The notes: generated by a model from the sequence alone, not told the origin. Positions 1 through 11,092 are shown, counted from the first letter of the stretch. The stretch is DNA of 64,000 nucleotides from Ctena decussata (GCA_963989385.1 OZ022515.1:10324803-10388802); one strand, 5' to 3'. Numbers and translations are program-made.

Positions 1-15
1 TCAAAACTTCCCGAT

Positions 16-1770
16 ATGTCCCATTTTGCAATGGCGGCAGTGACTAGGTCACAAGCTAAGCAAGGTGAAGAGGTCTATAAGAAACTTAAAGTTCCTGATC
101 AAATTATTGCTAGTGATAAGGAGGCATTGAAGCAGGCCCAAGTTGTTGACCCTAAATTGAATGGCATAAGGCAAAGAGTGGAATCTGGGAATGTGACGAT
201 TAGTCGTGGATTGAACCGAGGTGAAACTAAGTTTATCCGAAAGAAAGATTTATTGTATAGGCAGTTTACTAAGGGAAACAAGGTCACTTTGCAACTTATT
301 ATCCCTGAAGGTTTTCGTGAAAAGGTGTTAAGATTGGCGCACGAAACCTTGATGTCAGGTCATTTGGGCATAAAAAAAACTATGGATAGAGTGTTAACTG
401 AGTTCTTTTGGCCTGGAATTTGTGGTGATGTGGCAAAGTTTTGTAAATCTTGTGACATATGTCAAAGGACTATTCAAAAAGGTCGTGTCACTAAGGTACC
501 TTTAGGAAAGTTGCCACAGATTGACACACCATTTAAACGAGTCGCTGTTGATATAGTCGGACCGATAGAACCTCGTTCTGACAGGAAATCCCGCTATATT
601 TTAACAATGATAGACTATGCGACGAGATATCCCGTGGCGGTAGCGTTACCCGGCATTGAAACGGGACGCGTAGCCGAAGCGTTAGTTGAGATGTTCAGTA
701 GATTAGGAATACCGAGTGAAATGCTAATCGAGCATGATAGTAAGATCACGATTGACGTCATGAGAGAGGTTAGTAGGTTGTTGTCGCTTCAAGATCTGAC
801 AACTATTCCTTATCAATCTACTGGTAAAGGACCCGTGGAGAAATTCCATGATACATTGAAACAGATATTACGTGAAATGTGCGTAGAACGTCCGAATGAC
901 TGGGACAGGTATCTCCCAGCATTATTATTCGCAGTAAGGGAAGTTCCGCAAGAGTCATTAGGTTTTTCCCCGTTTGAACTGTTGTATGGGCGTAATGTTA
1001 GGGGTCCTATGCAAATATTAAAGGAATTGTGGTCTGTAGAGGAAACTGACCAACGTGCGTTATTGACGTATCAGTACGTTATTGATCTAAAAGAACGTTT
1101 AGAGAGAACGTGTAAGTTAGCACAGGATATTGTCCGGAAAATGGACGTAAAGCAGAATGCTTATTATGATAAACGCGCGAGGTCGCGTAAGTTTGACGTC
1201 GGAGACAAAGTACTTTTGCTACTCCCGAATGAGTGCAATAAATTGTTACTTCAATGGAACGGGCCATATGAAGTTGTCGAAGTAGTCAATGCAATGAACT
1301 ACAAGATTAACGTCAAGGGCGTCGTGAATACTTATCCTGCTAACATGATTAAGCAGTACGTTCAACGTCAAAAGAACGTGTCGTCTGCAGCTGTTAATGC
1401 ACGTGACAATGTTGGATCGGAGGATCACAGTGATCCGAATGTCCAAAGAGTTAACATTTGTACGTCAGAGGACGTATCCCAATATGACTTCATACGTGAA
1501 AACGTAAAGCCCGACGACGTAACGTCGATTCAGAAAGCAAACATGGAGGAACACGGTGGCGATAGTAGGTTAGAGGCAGAGGCAACGGATCCTGTGGGAT
1601 CTGTCGTGCGAAGTAAGTGTAACGTCAAAGACAGAGTTAATTTTACGCCTGATACACTTAAAGGTGGCGATTTCCACCTAGTGTTCGATCAGACTTACCC
1701 ATACTTCCCCATTCCATTTGAGGCACGACAGGTACGACACAGAGAATTGATTGACTTTGGGATTAGGTAA
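16..1770 (+). CDS. pol: Ty3/gypsy retrotransposon pol fragment: integrase (5' truncated by window edge)
   Basis: Open frame of about 584 codons that probably continues upstream of the window, so the first ATG is not a real start. Seen: an HHCC zinc-binding region (His around residues 109-117, then C-x2-C ending in CKSCDICQ near 143-150), a core domain with Asp in VAVDIVGP (about 179), Asp in EHDSK (about 242) and Glu in GPVEKFHDTLK (about 275), giving a complete D-D-E triad, then a GPY/F-type module (WNGPYEVVEVV, about 415). This is the order of Ty3/gypsy integrases, which insert the cDNA into the host genome. Beyond it lies an Asp/Asn/Val-rich C-terminal tail of unknown role ending at TAA. 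No frameshift is visible, so the copy may be young. Protease, RT and RNase H would lie to the left. Confidence 0.9.
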   Translation: MSHFAMAAVTRSQAKQGEEVYKKLKVPDQIIASDKEALKQAQVVDPKLNGIRQRVESGNVTISRGLNRGETKFIRKKDLLYRQFTKGNKVTLQLIIPEGFREKVLRLAHETLMSGHLGIKKTMDRVLTEFFWPGICGDVAKFCKSCDICQRTIQKGRVTKVPLGKLPQIDTPFKRVAVDIVGPIEPRSDRKSRYILTMIDYATRYPVAVALPGIETGRVAEALVEMFSRLGIPSEMLIEHDSKITIDVMREVSRLLSLQDLTTIPYQSTGKGPVEKFHDTLKQILREMCVERPNDWDRYLPALLFAVREVPQESLGFSPFELLYGRNVRGPMQILKELWSVEETDQRALLTYQYVIDLKERLERTCKLAQDIVRKMDVKQNAYYDKRARSRKFDVGDKVLLLLPNECNKLLLQWNGPYEVVEVVNAMNYKINVKGVVNTYPANMIKQYVQRQKNVSSAAVNARDNVGSEDHSDPNVQRVNICTSEDVSQYDFIRENVKPDDVTSIQKANMEEHGGDSRLEAEATDPVGSVVRSKCNVKDRVNFTPDTLKGGDFHLVFDQTYPYFPIPFEARQVRHRELIDFGIR

Positions 1771-4102
1771 ATCTGTTGCCAAGATAATTTGGGGGCGGAC
1801 TACCTTAGTAGATAGTTTGGCCACGTTATGCATCGCACCGTTGTTGTGTATATAGCTAGTTTTCCAGTTTTGACATAGCCTACGATTCGATCGCATTTCG
1901 TACTATTTCAGAAAAGAAACATTGTTATGTTTTTTTCTCCCTAAGGGGAAACCTATGTTACGAAATGGATCTAATCGTCCACTATGTCGTCGAGATTATT
2001 TTAATCCTTTCAATCAGTAAGGCTACAGTTTTTAGGGTAACTGTGGTAATAAAACGTTTACGGAAATTGTGACTACGTTATGCATGGGTTGTTTGTGAAT
2101 ACCTCTCGTGGACAGCATATTGCATGATTTTAAGGTGAATACCTGCACGAGTCTTTTGATTGTGGAAAGCGCTTTGCATGATTTTAATGTGAGACGCATA
2201 GTATTTATACGCCTATCTTTTAATGAAAAATTAGACGTGGCTGAATTCTAATACGGAGTATGTTAAATTATTGTCGTGTGCCCAGATTCTGTGTTAAGAC
2301 CTAGAAGGGTAAGATTTTATTATATTTATTTAGAATAGTTTGGCAAAGAATGAAAAATGTGACTTCTGATTGATATGGTATGATTATATGTGTCGACTGA
2401 TTTGATTTTGTTGGCAGTGATCAGGCTGCGCATGTGTCGACCGATTTTGTTAGTAAGCATGCTGCGCATAATATTTGTATATTAGGAAGTTTTGTAAATT
2501 TCGGAAATAGTTTATATTACTGATGTTGGTTGCAATGGTGTGCGTCTATTTGACGTCCAGTGACGTCAGTTGCATTCATGTTATTCATGCGACGTCAGTT
2601 GCATTCATGTTATTGCGACGTCAGCACTTTTTATATTAGTTTCACGTATACGTGGCCTATAGAAGTAGATTGATTTGTAATGGAACTAATTTATATACTC
2701 GTGACGTCAATTGACGCCATAGCATGCACCGCATTAAGGTTTTTTTTATAAGTTATAATGGTAACATTTGGTCATCATGCGTTTGATTTGCCTTCATTAG
2801 ACGGCGTCATATGATATAACATCATTGATGTCATGATGTCAGATCAAACGTTATGATCCCAAATGTGTTAGAAACGCTTATTCAGTTATTATATTCTATG
2901 GCAAATGGTATTACGCTTAGTTTAAAGAAATGAATTAATAAATATGCGAGTTAGATTTTGGTCAATCAATTTAATGTAAATAGGACATTGTTTAGATTAT
3001 TCATGTTTTATGTGGGGTATGTCATGGTAATGCCTGTTGACGTCAGTATACTTCTTGACAATGTTTGACGTCAGATCCTTCGACGCGCATGCGTGGTAGG
3101 ATCTACGTTTCTTCATTGGCGGAAGTGGTAAGCACACTTTTAGCTTTACATCGTGAGCGCGAGTCGTGTCTAGTGACACGGCTGGCGTGTGCACGTTATG
3201 CTCGGCATTCGCCGAGGGCGTTGTATGGTATTTCCAAGACAGGCCCAAGTCTTACGCATTGTTATTATGTAGTTACAATGTATTAAGTGTAAGTTCGTTA
3301 TTTTTAGGCACATCAAGTCCGGCAGTCAGCTGTTAGGGCTTAGAGCCACGTCTCACCTGGAGATGCGATATACGTCTCCAGGTTAATACCAACCCGGGTA
3401 GAGGCAGTTACAACGCCGTTTGTGCATGGTTCCCAAGCAGAGGCGGGAAGCACAAAATGTAGGCGGAAGTGGTTAGCACAGTTTTGCCAGATTCTGTGAT
3501 AAGATCTGAAGGTCACATCAAGTGTGGGACAGTGTTCGTCCACTAAGGTGTTTTAATATATATAGACTGGTCCCTGGTACAATCCAGGGAGCGACCAGTA
3601 TATAATCGTGCACGTGTTTATATGAGTTGGTGTTCCTCATGATATATGGTCTGGCCCATGACATGATCCAGGGAACGACGAATTGAAGTCTACCAACATA
3701 AGGCCTTGTTTTTTTGTATGAGCTCAAACTAACGTTTTTTGTCCTTTGTGTTTTCCTTTAGTTCATGGCGCTGAGCCGAGTACGGTGTTGACGTCAGACG
3801 GTAATCTATTTGCGTATTGTACGCAAATCGATTACAGATTTGAAACAAACACCTTTCTTGGGCCAGCGACATGAACTGATATGTGTTGTATATTATTGTA
3901 ATTGTGACAGTTGTAAATTGTATTGTTGTATATAGAATTTACATTATATATAAACTTAAAAAATTCTAACGTTGTTAGAGTTTCCTTGTTAGTGTATTAC
4001 ACTAGTAGATAACCCTTTAACCGGAAGTCACCCTCCGCCGTCCTGGCGACGCATAAGGCTCTACACCCGTGTCGACCGTGTGTAAAACCTTCGGCGTAAC
4101 AA
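1771..4102 (+). repeat. Probable 3' non-coding tract and long LTR of the gypsy element
   Basis: No convincing coding frame. A purine run (TTTGGGGGCGGA, 1788-1799) just after the integrase stop fits a polypurine tract. The tract ends in GGCGTAACA (about 4094-4102), the kind of AACA terminus common at gypsy LTR 3' ends. Five perfect TGACGTCA palindromes lie inside (2561, 2702, 3038, 3066, 3789), as might be expected of a promoter region. The 5' LTR is outside the window, so the borders cannot be proved; the left edge could be anywhere in about 1774-1800. An LTR of about 2.3 kb is long, and part of this may be other inserted sequence. Confidence 0.45.
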
Positions 4103-4128
4103 TTTCATCATGCATATGTTGCAAAATT

Positions 4129-4184
4129 CACCTGATAACAGGGGTATGATTTTAGGACTGCCCTTGTGCGAATGTTATCAGGTG
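4129..4184. repeat. Short hairpin with perfect 12-bp stem
   Basis: CACCTGATAACA at 4129-4140 is the exact reverse complement of TGTTATCAGGTG at 4173-4184. Probably the remnant of a small palindromic element; the next element (4385-4535) also contains a CCTGATAA motif. Confidence 0.5.
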
Positions 4185-4384
4185 ATGCCTATAGAAGCGA
4201 TCTCAGAAGACTATTGGCTACATACTGATGTTGGCTGCGATAACAATGTTTGCTTGATTAAATGACGTCACCCACTTGCGTCATAACACATTCACAACGT
4301 CAACAAGTTCAAACAAAACTGTGTTTACTTTTCTTTTGTTTGACGCTCTGTACACTTGAAAATATTCTAATGATGCATGATAAA

Positions 4385-4535
4385 TAGAAAACCATGTAAG
4401 TGGCTTTTGATATCAAGTTTATCAGGCTTGACCAGAAACACGTTGGACTGGCTCTGCAAGCCTCGCCATTCCTACACCGTTTCTGGTCTCACCTGATAAA
4501 TTTGATATCAGAAGACACTAACATGGTATTCTCTA
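4385..4535. repeat. Palindromic MITE just upstream of a coding exon
   Basis: Left arm AGAAAACCATGTAAGTG followed by TTGATATCAAGTTTATCAGG is mirrored on the right by CCTGATAAATTTGATATCA and ACATGGTATTCTCT. The total is about 150 bp. It ends 30 bases before the exon at 4566, so it forms almost all of the 3' end of that intron. Confidence 0.6.
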
Positions 4536-4565
4536 TGTAACAACAGGAAGTTTACTCTTTTTAAG

Positions 4566-4946
4566 GTTGAACTCCAGAAGATGAGGGAAGAAAAGACAGC
4601 TCTGATTGAAAGCGTCCAGTCTATCGAAGCATCATATCACAAAGATGTTGCTACGTACAAACAAAAACAAGAAGAATCGGCGGTGAGAATTGCCAAAACG
4701 GAAAATGTCTTACAAGCTATGAAGCAGAAGTATCGTACAGAATTAGAAAATCTGCGTAAAGCGCTAGAAGCAGAAAATGACGTTGCCATGGAAGCGATGA
4801 AAAATAAAATGGTGGAACTTCAGAAAAAGCATGTTTCAGCAATGGACGCTTTAAAAAAGAAACATGTTCACGAAAAAGAGGAACTGCTGTCGAAAACAGG
4901 AAGTCCAGGTGTGGTGACCAGGGGAGTAACTTCTACTGCAGTTCAG
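4566..4946 (+). CDS. CEP152/asterless-like coiled-coil protein, internal exon (127 codons)
   Basis: Exon starts after TTTTTAAG and ends CAG|GTAAGA, phase 0 at both ends. It encodes an almost unbroken coiled coil: heptads rich in E, K, L and A from VELQKMREEK to KKKHVHEKEELL, followed by a Gly/Thr/Val linker. The upstream exons are outside the window. Spliced to the next three exons it reads 666 residues to a stop. The identification comes from the later exons: a block reading KIKGDDVLRHV...RAAETVKTEM...ERS...FYKNNVRQILE resembles, as I recall it, the conserved C-terminal block of CEP152, a scaffold that brings PLK4 to the mother centriole. Coiled coils give false resemblances, so the exact family is uncertain; another centrosomal coiled-coil protein is the main alternative. 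Confidence 0.6.
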
Positions 4947-5831
4947 GTAAGATAGGGATTGTGTAAAGTTTCACAAATGTGAATTTCAACCTAGCAGTTT
5001 GTCTTAAAAGATAAATGGATACTATCCCATGGGTTTCTGCCATTTTTACAAAGGGAAACAACCAGTTCCCTCTGGGACTTAGGGGATAACTGTCTTGAAA
5101 ATTGTCATTTGGGGAGGTAAATCATCGGTTTTATGGTCGGATATTTCGTTTTAAGGCAACGCGTCAGCAATACCCCATAATAAGGCAATACCCCACATTA
5201 TCTGGAGCTCTGGTCCAATATCAAACAGTTTGTTTTGAAGTAGAGGAAAGTCGAAATATTTTACACTGGAGCTGCTCTGTGAATGACCTTGACCTAGCAG
5301 GAATCAAAAGTTTTTTCACATACTCTCTCCTCAGAAGGAATTTAGCTTAATGGTTAAAGCGGCAAAAAAGCAGAAAACGAAATTTACTTCTTCAGGTTAA
5401 ATAAAAAAAATTTGTCCAAGCTATATTATATTGATAATCTAAAGACTAGGGGGCAAACAATGTAGATTCATATGAAGCAGTTGAATAATGATTGGCATTA
5501 TCTGGATCTGTAACTTTTGCAAATTCAGCAATATTTTTTTTGCACTTTACTTGTTTATTACTAATCAAGAATTAGATGAGCTAGAGAATGTATACGTGCG
5601 CTGTGGAAAGGAGTTTACAATTATGACATTTTTTTGTCAGAAATGTCAGAAAATGACATTGCTGCTAAACTGAACAAAACTGTTCTAGTAGATACCAAAA
5701 GAATAGTTTAAAAATGAAACAAAGTAGAAACTGTTTCTGTTTGTATTGATTACTATTCACTCTTTACCATATTATCAGCATGATGACATTAGCAATGTAT
5801 GTATATTGTCACTGGTCTTGTTTTCTTACAG
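4947..5831 (+). other. Intron; contains a fragment of a dispersed MITE
   Basis: Bounded by CAG|GTAAGA and TTCTTACAG|GG. At about 5080-5180 the words TTGAAAATTGTCATTTGGGG, AGGTAAATC, GTTTTATGG and GCGTCAGCA recur in the same order near 22590-22680, so a partial copy of that family sits here. The rest shows nothing recognisable. Confidence 0.6.
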
Positions 5832-5907
5832 GGAGAGTCTGAGGACCTGGATCAGGTTGTGCTGGAGCTGCGAAAACAATACCTTACCACAGTAACAAAG
5901 ATCAAAG
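5832..5907 (+). CDS. CEP152-like protein, exon 2 of those in the window (76 nt)
   Basis: Acceptor TTTTCTTACAG|GGAGAG, donor ATCAAAG|GTCAGT; enters in phase 0 and leaves in phase 1. It encodes GESEDLDQVVLELRKQY followed by LTTVTKIKG. Its end, an L-x3-Y-x4-KIKGD pattern once joined to the next exon, is the start of the conserved C-terminal block that suggests CEP152. It contains no ATG and is far too short for ORF-based detection; phase agreement with both neighbours supports it. Confidence 0.65.
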
Positions 5908-6062
5908 GTCAGTGAAAATTTTCTAATATAGTCTTCTTTTTGGGGTTCCCTTCCAAAACAGTTCCAAAAATCTAGAGCCATCTTACAAGGTGGATCTAGA
6001 TTTTTGGGATTGTTTGGAAGAAAAAAAATTCGTAGCTCTATTACACAACACTGATTAACATA

Positions 6063-6974
6063 CACTGGAGCGCCGTTATACCGCAGACCGATATATCGCG
6101 GAAATCAATATAACGCGGTTGTCCTGTGGCTCCCAAATTTTTTCTACAGATCGCGGATTTTTCGGCGGTTTCCGTCGGTGTTCACGACATTGGAATAGAA
6201 AATAACCAGTAAAAGTTAATTGGGTTGTTTACATAATTTTAATCAACCGAGTGTCAAAAGTTATCACAGACAATCAAAGCCTCGGTTGTCTTGCCAAGGT
6301 GTGAAAGACTTCGATAATTAGCGCATATCACGTGTCACCAATTAGCGAAGGTCACCTCATATACACAATACACAAGCCGACGCTCAGGAAAAAGGCTGTG
6401 CGTAGCAGTCACTGATTACTTCCAAAGAAAACATTATAAAAGAATTTTATAAATGGAAAAAAAAAAACAAAGCTTAAACCCGATTTGATTATCTGTAGGC
6501 TGCTTAGAAATTTTTTAAGCGACGTCAGTACTCGCGCAAATAAGTATATTATAATCGTCCGAAGGTACCTTTTTGCAAGTGTATATACAAGGGAATTAAC
6601 TCGAACAAGTCTACTTTCGCTCAATCGGACATCCTCGTCGATATAGGTTTAATTCAGGATACGGAATTGGCCGATGTGTTCCGATTGTACTTTCGCTTTG
6701 TAAATGGTTTTCAACCGTTTTGCAGCGCATTTTTCACAATAAGTAAGAACATAGGGACTGAAAGCTTACTTCAGTGATGACTTTCGTTGTGTTAGGTAAG
6801 CAGTAACATGTCTATCTACCTCGTAAGGGCTAAATAAGCGCCACGAACATGTAAACATGGGGTTTTTCATTAGTGGGTGGGGTATTTCTGTGAAGATCGT
6901 TATTACGCGTGATCACTTTTAACGCGGTTCTATTTTATGTCTCCCGACACCCGCGTTATAACGACTCTCCAGTG
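6063..6974. mobile_element. Pogo/Tigger-type TIR element, non-autonomous (TA-flanked)
   Basis: Left end TA|CACTGGAGCGCCGTTATA and right end TTATAACGACTCTCCAGTG|TA are imperfect inverted repeats with a TA dinucleotide on each side (6061-6062 and 6975-6976), the target duplication of the Tc1/mariner-pogo superfamily. Repeats of an AACGCGGTT word lie inside both ends. The 912-bp interior has no transposase-sized frame, so the copy would depend on a transposase supplied elsewhere. It lies within the long intron between exons 5907 and 11093. Confidence 0.75.
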
Positions 6975-7269
6975 TAATTGGGTTCATTTGAGAGAGGTTA
7001 AACGCTTTTTTCAGATGGCCGACTGGTAGATGTCAGGATGGCTACAAAGTGTAGCTTAAAAGAATCTTTACACTTAATTAGCTCACCTGAGCCGAAGGCT
7101 CACAAGGTGAGCTTATAGTATAGGCTTGGTCCGTCGTACGTCCACACTTTTAAACATTAATATCTGCTAAAGTAGAAGGCCAATCTTGATCAAATTTTAT
7201 GTGTAGCATTGTTGGGGTGGGGGATTGATTGCATATAGTTTTTGGATAGATTGGTTTGAAACTCTGGTT

Positions 7270-8310
7270 ACCATGGCAACAGAAAGGTCCCATAGACTTA
7301 TAATGGGGAAAATGTTGTCCGGGCCCTAGCGTCCTCATTTTTGGTCGCAACTTCTTCAAACTGGCAGGTATCCAGGACAGTCAAAACATCTCGGACCAGT
7401 TCGAATTTGGGCCAGGTTGGATCATTTTTTTCAGAGTTACTTGCCCTTGAGTGATAAAATATTTTCCCATAGACTTACCATGGAGAAAATGTTGTCTGGG
7501 CCCTGGCTTCTTCATTTTTGATCGCAACTTCTTCAAACTTGCAGGTATACAGGACAGTCAAAACATCTCGGACCAGTTCGAATTTGGGCCAGGTTGGATC
7601 ATTTTTTCAGAGTTACTTGCCCTTGAGCGATAAAATATTTTCCCATAGACTTACAATGGAGAAAATGTTGTCCGGGCCCTAGCTTCTTCATTTTTGATTG
7701 CAACTTCTTCAAACTGGCAGGTATACAGGACAGCCAAAACATTTCGGACCAGTTCGAATTTGGGCCAGGTTGGATCATTTTTTTCAGAGTTACTTGCCCT
7801 TGAGTGATAAAATATTTTCCCATAGACTTACCATGGAGAAAATGTTTTCCGGGTCCTAGCTTCTTCATTTTTGATTGCAACTTCTTCAAACTTGCAGGTA
7901 TCCAGGACAGTCAAAACATCTCGGACCAGTTTGAATTTGGGCCAGGTTGGATCATTCATTTCAGAGTTACTTGCCCTTGAGCGATAAATATTTTCCCATA
8001 GACTTATAATGGGGATTATGTTGTCCGGGCCCTAGCTTCTTCATTTATGATTGCAACTCCTTCAACTTTGCAGGTATTCAAGACAGCCAAAACATCTCGG
8101 ACCAGTACGAATTTGGGCTAGGTTGGATCATTCTTTTTAGAGTTACTTGCCCTTGAAAGATAAAATATTTTCCCTTAAGACTTACAGTGGGGAAAATATT
8201 GTCTGGGCCATAGCTCCTTCATTTTTGATCGCAGCTCCTTGAAACTTGCAGGTATTCAGGATGGCCAAAACATCTCGGACCTTTTCGAATGTGGGCCAGG
8301 TTGGATTATT
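7270..8310. repeat. Tandem repeat, about 177-bp unit, six copies
   Basis: The word GCAGGTAT(A/C/T)CAGGACAG recurs at about 7364, 7541, 7717, 7894, 8070 and 8248, a spacing of 176-178 bp. Each unit carries CTTCATTTTTGATCGCAACT, CTCGGACCAGTTCGAATT and TTACTTGCCCTTGAG. Copies diverge towards the right end, as in an old array. Confidence 0.85.
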
Positions 8311-8479
8311 ATCCCCTCGCACAACGAAGTTGTGGAGGGGATATAGGGTCTGTCCCGTATGTAAGTTTGTATGTATGCACGTATGTTCACCTTTTGTCAT
8401 CGCTCTAGCTACCTCATTTATTATATAATTTTGATATAAGTTCACACAAATATTGCGTATGACATAACCTCGAACGAGT

Positions 8480-9610
8480 TTGCATTTCGGCATGATGGGG
8501 TCAAGGTCAAGGTCACAGTGGCTATTTTTAGAAAAACTTTGTTATATCTCTAGCGCCTTAATTTGTGGACCGATTTCGATTTAACTTCACACAAGTGATA
8601 AGTATGGCAATATCTTAGACAAGTTTGCATTTCAGCGTTCTGGGGTCAAGGTCAAGGTCACAGTGGCTATTTTCAGAAAAAACATTGTCATTGCATTAGC
8701 GCCTTCATTTATGGACGAAATTCGATTTAATTTCACACAAGTGATTGGTATTACAATATCTTGGACAAGTTTGCATTTCAGCGTTCTGAGGTCAAGGTCA
8801 AGGTCACAGTGGCTATTTTAAGAAAACTTTGTCATTGCTCTAGAGCCTTCATTTATGGGCTGATTTTGATTAAAACTTCACAAAAATGTTTAGTATGACA
8901 ATATCTTGAATAATATTGCGTTTCAGCATCCTAAGGTCAATGTCAAGGTCACAGTGGCTATTTTTAGAAAAACTCTGTCATCATTTTAGTGCCTTCATTT
9001 ATGGAATGATTTCGATTGTACTTCACAAAAGTGATAAGTATGATAATATCTTGGACAAGAAGGCGTTTTAGCGTTCTAGGGTCAAGGTGAAGGACACAGT
9101 GGCTATTTTTAGAAAAACTTTGTCATCGCTGTAGCATCTTCATTTAAGGACCAAATTTGATTTAATTTCACACAAGTGATTGGTATTACAATATCTTGGA
9201 CGAGTTCGCATTTCAGCATTCTGAGGTCAAGGTCAAGGTCAAGGTCAAGGTCACTGTGGCTGTTTTTAGAAAAACTCTGTCATCCCTCTAGCTCTTTCAT
9301 TTATTGACCGATTTTGATTAAAACTTCACACAAATGTTTAGTATGACAGTATCTAGAACAAGCTCGCATTTCAGCGTCCTAAGATCAATGTCAAGGTCAC
9401 AGTGGCTATTAATAGAAAAACTTTTTCATCGCTCGAGTGCTTTCATTTATGGACCAGTTTAGATTTAACCTCACACAAGTGATAAGTATAGCAATATCTT
9501 GGACAAGTTTGTGTTTCAGCATTCTGGGGTCAAGTTCAAGGTCACAGCGGCTATTTTTAGAAAAACTTTGTCATCGCTCAAGTGCCTTCATTTATGGACA
9601 GATTTTTTTA
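8480..9610. repeat. Tandem repeat, about 146-bp unit, eight copies (GTCAAGGTCAAGGTCAC type)
   Basis: Units carry GGTCAAGGTCACAGTGGC, AAAAACTTTGTCATCGCTC and CTTCATTTATGGACCGATTT; the first word recurs about every 144-149 bp from near 8500 to 9531. One unit near 9225 has extra copies of the 6-bp GGTCAA step. A related stretch lies at about 8600-8960 plus 40000, that is 48600-48960. Confidence 0.8.
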
Positions 9611-10019
9611 TGCCCATGTGACGATAGTCAGGGGGCATTAAGATTTGCCCCTGTCTGCCCCTGTCTGCCGTCTGACCATCTGTCTATCCTTTTGTCACAC
9701 TTTGTGGTATAGAGTTTGTGTAATCAACTTCTACAGTTTTCAATGGATCTTTTTCTAACTTTGCATGCATGTTGTGGACATATTTGACAGTTTCAAACTA
9801 TCAGGTTTGTTCATTTCATGATCCTCATTTTACCTTTGACCTTTTACTCAGGTGAGCGGCTCAGGGCCTCATGGCCCTCTTGTTTTAAATTGGTGAGCTC
9901 ATTAGCTGATTCATATACTGATATATATTGTTCAATTAATAGATATATTGGCATGGGCATCTTGGATTGTTGGTCCGTCTTGGCAAAATTAGCACTGTAA
10001 CGTGAATTTTACACCCTGA

Positions 10020-10200
10020 CTTGGGATTTATTACCCTTTCAACAGTAATTTAGTCATATCAACCTGATGGAAGGGTGATAATGGAAGGTTGTGTGCAAAA
10101 GAACCTTATTTATGGTTGAAAAGATTTATTTCAGCCTCTAGCAGGTGTCAAACTGGACCTCTAGTTCGACAGGCCAGTACTTAACCCACTGAGCTACCAG
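10020..10200 (-). repeat. tRNA-derived SINE, minus strand
   Basis: On the minus strand a tRNA-like head (GTAGCTCAGTGGGTTAAGTA, with a diverged TTCGAA-like B box) is followed by a body shared with the SINE at 14460-14660: GAAAAGATTT, GGTGATAATGRAAGG and TTAGTCATATCA. Left edge uncertain. Confidence 0.6.
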
Positions 10201-10217
10201 GGTTGCTCCTGTAGGTT

Positions 10218-11059
10218 AGAGTCGGGTAACTTCGGACAGCGGGTAACTTCGGACAGCGGGTAACTTCGGACAGCGGGTAAATTCCGACAGCGGGTAAATT
10301 CAGACAGTGGGTAACTTCGGACAGCGGGTAAATTCCGACAGTGGGTAAATTCAGACAGCGGGTAAATTCAGACTGGGTAAATTCAGACAGTGACATTGTT
10401 TCCTTTATGTCAGTTGTTTGGAATTAAAACAAAAATGACCTGGCAAACAGTGAAAATCCTGATGAGACGGCTCTCATTATGAGCCGTCTCATCTGGATTT
10501 TCACTGTTTGCAATGGTATGTCTGTATTTACCCGCTGTCCAAAGTTTGGAATTAAAACAAAAATAACTTGGCAAACAGTGAAAATCCTGATGAGATGGCT
10601 CATTATGAGCCATCTCATCTGGATTTTCACTGTTTGCAATGGTTGTCTGTATTTACCCGCTGTCCAAAATTTGGAATTAAAACAAAAATAACTTGGCAAA
10701 CAGTGAAAATCCTGATGAGATGGCTCATTATGAGCCATCTCATCTGGATTTTCACTGTTTGCAATGGTATGTCTGTATTTACCCGCTGTCCAAAGTTTGG
10801 AATTAAAACAAAAATAACTGGGCAAACAGTGAAAATCCTGTCGAGATGGCTCATTATGAGCCATCTCATCTGGATTTTCACTGTTTGCCATGGTATGTCT
10901 GTATTTACACGCTGTCCAAAGTTTGGAATTAAAACAAAAATAACTTGGCAAACAGTGAAAATCCTGATGAGATGGCTCATTATGAGCCGTCTCATCTGGA
11001 TTTTCACTGTTTGCAATGGTATGTCCGAATTTACCCGCTGTCCAAAGCTACCCGACTCT
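10218..11059. repeat. Inverted-end element made of a 19-bp array and a 126-bp hairpin array
   Basis: Starts AGAGTCGGGTAACTTCGGAC and ends GTCCAAAGCTACCCGACTCT, an inverted pair. The left part (10222-10392) is a 19-bp tandem repeat of the type GGACAGCGGGTAACTTC. The right part has about five 126-bp units, each containing a hairpin (GGCAAACAGTGAAAATCCTG, then TGGCTCATTATGAGCCA, then GGATTTTCACTGTTTGC) and a spacer that carries TTTACCCGCTGTCCAAA, the reverse complement of the 19-bp unit. It is not a CRISPR array: the genome is eukaryotic and the 'spacers' are identical. Confidence 0.75.
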
Positions 11060-11092
11060 TCCTTAGCTATGAGTTATCTTTCTTTTCCACAG

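Larger units (their letters stand above)
7077..9885. mobile_element. Composite tandem-repeat element, possibly Helitron-like
   Basis: Starts at GCTCACCTGAGC...GGTGAGC, a self-complementary head, and ends with the palindrome AGGGCCTCATGGCCCT followed by CTTGTTTTA. Between them lie two different tandem arrays and a stretch with CTGTCTGCCCCTGTCTGCC. No protein-coding frame is apparent; long frames here are by-products of repetition. Terminal hairpins and internal tandem arrays recall non-autonomous rolling-circle (Helitron/Helentron-like) elements, but the class is inference. Confidence 0.5.

Noticed and set aside
7599..7889. 96-codon repeat protein (KKLQSKMKKLGPGKHF type)
   Set aside because: Produced by the 177-bp tandem repeat, which is a multiple of three; no other gene evidence.
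10440..11050. CRISPR-like array of palindromic repeats
   Set aside because: Eukaryotic context, spacers are identical and themselves repeats, unit about 126 bp.
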